From positions 1,068,966-1,132,965 of the forward strand of contig PTFA01000230.1 of NCBI GenBank assembly GCA_003342895.1: a stretch of DNA of 64,000 bases. The letters run 5' to 3'. This DNA is from Casuarius casuarius (Eukaryota > Chordata > Aves > Casuariiformes > Casuariidae). Made by a program: the position numbers and the translations under genes. Below, one piece after another: positions 62,698 to 64,000 of this stretch. The notes under the pieces were generated by a model, which saw nothing but the letters and a program-made list of their open reading frames with translations, made no database searches and was not told the origin of the DNA. The first letter of the stretch is position 1; each line of letters starts with the position of its first letter.

Positions 62698-62806
62698 AAC
62701 TGTACAAGAAGAAGCAATTAGCACCGAGTTCGCTAAAAAACATAAGAGATGTGGACAGTGGCTGAAGTTTGCCGTAATAGCACTAAAGAAGCATTTTCAG
62801 ATGTAA
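62698..62806 (+). other. Possible terminal exon (weak)
   Basis: It follows the acceptor-like 'atctttgtttttaatag'. One frame is open: one base of a split codon, 35 codons beginning TVQEEAISTEFAKKHKRCG, then TAA at 62804-62806. An AATAAA lies at 62861-62866, 55 bases after the stop, where a poly-A signal could stand. It joins in phase to the weak segment at 53190-53278 but not to 52631-52752. No domain is seen, and in AT-rich DNA both the acceptor and AATAAA are common by chance. Confidence 0.2.
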
Positions 62807-62894
62807 CTAATAGACAAAACATAGTGTTTAGAATAAGGCATTAAGTATTCAGTAAAGTGAAATAAAAATCAAAGAATTGTAGGTTAATATCTAC

Positions 62895-62945
62895 CACTCC
62901 CAATGAAATCAAATACATTAGTCTTGCTCAGCACCTTTAAGGAGT
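62895..62945. repeat. Scrap of a 'caatgaaatcaa' repeat (weak)
   Basis: 'cactcccaatgaaatcaaat' then 'cttgctcagcacctttaagg' is similar in wording to remembered sauropsid palindromic repeats ('ctcccattgaaatcaatgg...gctcagcaccttt'). It is short and unpaired. Confidence 0.3.
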
Positions 62946-63742
62946 CACCATTTATTTATGGACTTTTAGGCATGCATGACTGACAAGTTTCTGTCTCTGT
63001 ATTGATGGGAAGGGGTGCGATATTTTGCTCTCTAGCAGCAGGTCTAGAGAGAAGATAAAAGCCGTATTACATTTGCCAGCTAAGAGGGGCAGAAGTGGCT
63101 CAGAGCTCTGTTTTTGGATCTCACTGAATAGACTTATAGTTCCATCACCTGATTCTAATAAAGACAAAATATCCCCAGTCCAGGCTGGCCTTGGACTTCT
63201 TCCCCCATATCAGCATGATCTACACCCCCATTAAAGTTTATCCTAAAGACCAGGAAAAAATACAGTTTTGCACTGCACATTTCATTGCACTGAATGAGTC
63301 TGAAGACTGACTTGATTTTCTGCCTTGGAAAGATTTTGCATAGCAAGTTTCAGTCCATGAGTCCGCTGAAGTTATCAAGAGAGGTGAAATACTGAATATT
63401 TGAAAATATTCAAAAATAAACCTTCGGTAGTTAGTTTTAGTGAATTCCTGAACAGGAGTTTTGTTGAGAACACTACTCTATTGTCAGCTGTGATGAAGTG
63501 AGGCATGCAGTCCGTGTAATTTAACTCTTTTGACCATGCAAGGTAACCCTTTCTGCCTCTTATCCAGGTGACTCTAAATATGCACAAAAGGGTTTTAATA
63601 CTAGAAGGATGTCTGGTTCTCAGTCTTCAGAACAATACCATACTAATGAACATTGCTTCAGTTACTGCCCAACTACCATTTAGATAAGTGTTAAGACTCT
63701 AGGATTCATAAATAACTAGAACCATTAGTATATGGGATATAT

Positions 63743-63812
63743 AAGGGTGTATTAGTACCCTTAGTACCCTTAGTATATGTTAGTGCGCTTAGGGTATGTT
63801 AGTATACCCTTA
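63743..63812. repeat. Degenerate 9-10 bp array with inverted repeats
   Basis: 'ttagt' recurs at 63752, 63761, 63770, 63780 and 63799, the first two copies being identical 9-mers ('ttagtaccc'). Two hairpins are embedded: 'aagggt' (63743-63748) with 'accctt' (63757-63762), and 'agggtat' (63791-63797) with 'ataccct' (63804-63810), both perfect. Confidence 0.8.
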
Positions 63813-64000
63813 TGCTACTCAGGGTGAGCACAGCACAGAAAACCAGTAAGAAAGCCTAACACACACACACAGAAAGGGTTAGATAGATGCATCTGCAACT
63901 TCTTCCTTCTGTTGCTGTGAACAGTTTTACCCAAAGAAATTATGATTTATCTTTTTTTCATATCAACAGTAGCCAAGAAAACAGTAACCCTAGTAACTTC

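Larger units (their letters stand above)
62807..64000. other. Non-coding, no gene recognised
   Basis: Unique AT-rich sequence up to the window end, apart from the palindromic repeat scrap and the degenerate array at 63743-63810. Confidence 0.55.

Noticed and set aside
63743..63812. Interstitial telomere repeat
   Set aside because: TTAGGG occurs only once. The repeated unit is 'ttagtaccc', which is not telomeric.
1..64000. CRISPR arrays, operons, phage genes, defence islands, tRNA or rRNA genes
   Set aside because: Nothing of the kind is visible. The window has vertebrate repeats, no dense coding, no regularly spaced repeat-spacer pattern, and no cloverleaf with A and B boxes that I could find by eye.

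Overview
This window looks like gene-poor vertebrate nuclear DNA, most likely avian. The base composition is AT-rich and CpG is scarce. No reading frame carries a recognisable protein; the longest open frames are only about 110-145 codons, which is chance length for this much sequence. The interspersed repeats are old and decayed: CR1-type LINE pieces, CR1/L3-like 3' ends, MIR/core-SINE pieces, and short palindromic repeats of a kind I associate with birds, turtles and crocodilians. I see no young retrotransposons and no mammalian Alu/L1/B1-type repeats. CR1 dominance with low overall repeat density points to a bird. The species cannot be named. One ambiguous base (N at 33000) marks this as assembled genome sequence.

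Layout. Positions 300-1925 hold the endonuclease-to-reverse-transcriptase part of an old CR1 LINE on the plus strand, with many stops and frameshifts; it may begin before the window. Positions 5.1-9 kb carry a CR1/L3-like tail, two CR1 3' ends and a MIR scrap. Positions 9-24 kb are mostly unique DNA with an AT-rich microsatellite belt (9.64-9.86 kb), a GC-richer block (14.4-14.76 kb), two minus-strand MIRs and several decayed palindromic repeats. Positions 24-42 kb are unique AT-rich DNA, some of it with the texture of vertebrate conserved non-coding sequence (29.7-30.1, 31.8-32.1 and 33.4-33.8 kb), plus homopolymer tracts, an inverted CA/TG microsatellite at 35.6 kb and an AT palindrome at 40.5 kb. 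Positions 42-64 kb hold two MIRs, a second CR1/L3-like tail (53.7 kb), one CR1 scrap (61.2 kb), a GC-richer block at 46.1-46.4 kb, a 9-10 bp degenerate array at 63.75 kb and a few exon-like segments.

Genes. No gene can be named. Four plus-strand segments (37290-37467, 52631-52752, 53190-53278, 62698-62806) have splice-like borders and an open frame. The best is 52631-52752. They may be exons of a large unidentified gene or chance matches, so the window is either intergenic or intronic. There are no tRNA, rRNA, CRISPR or operon features, and nothing suggests a defence system or other gene cluster.

Identifications of repeat families rest on remembered consensus sequences and on visible motifs; no database search was run.
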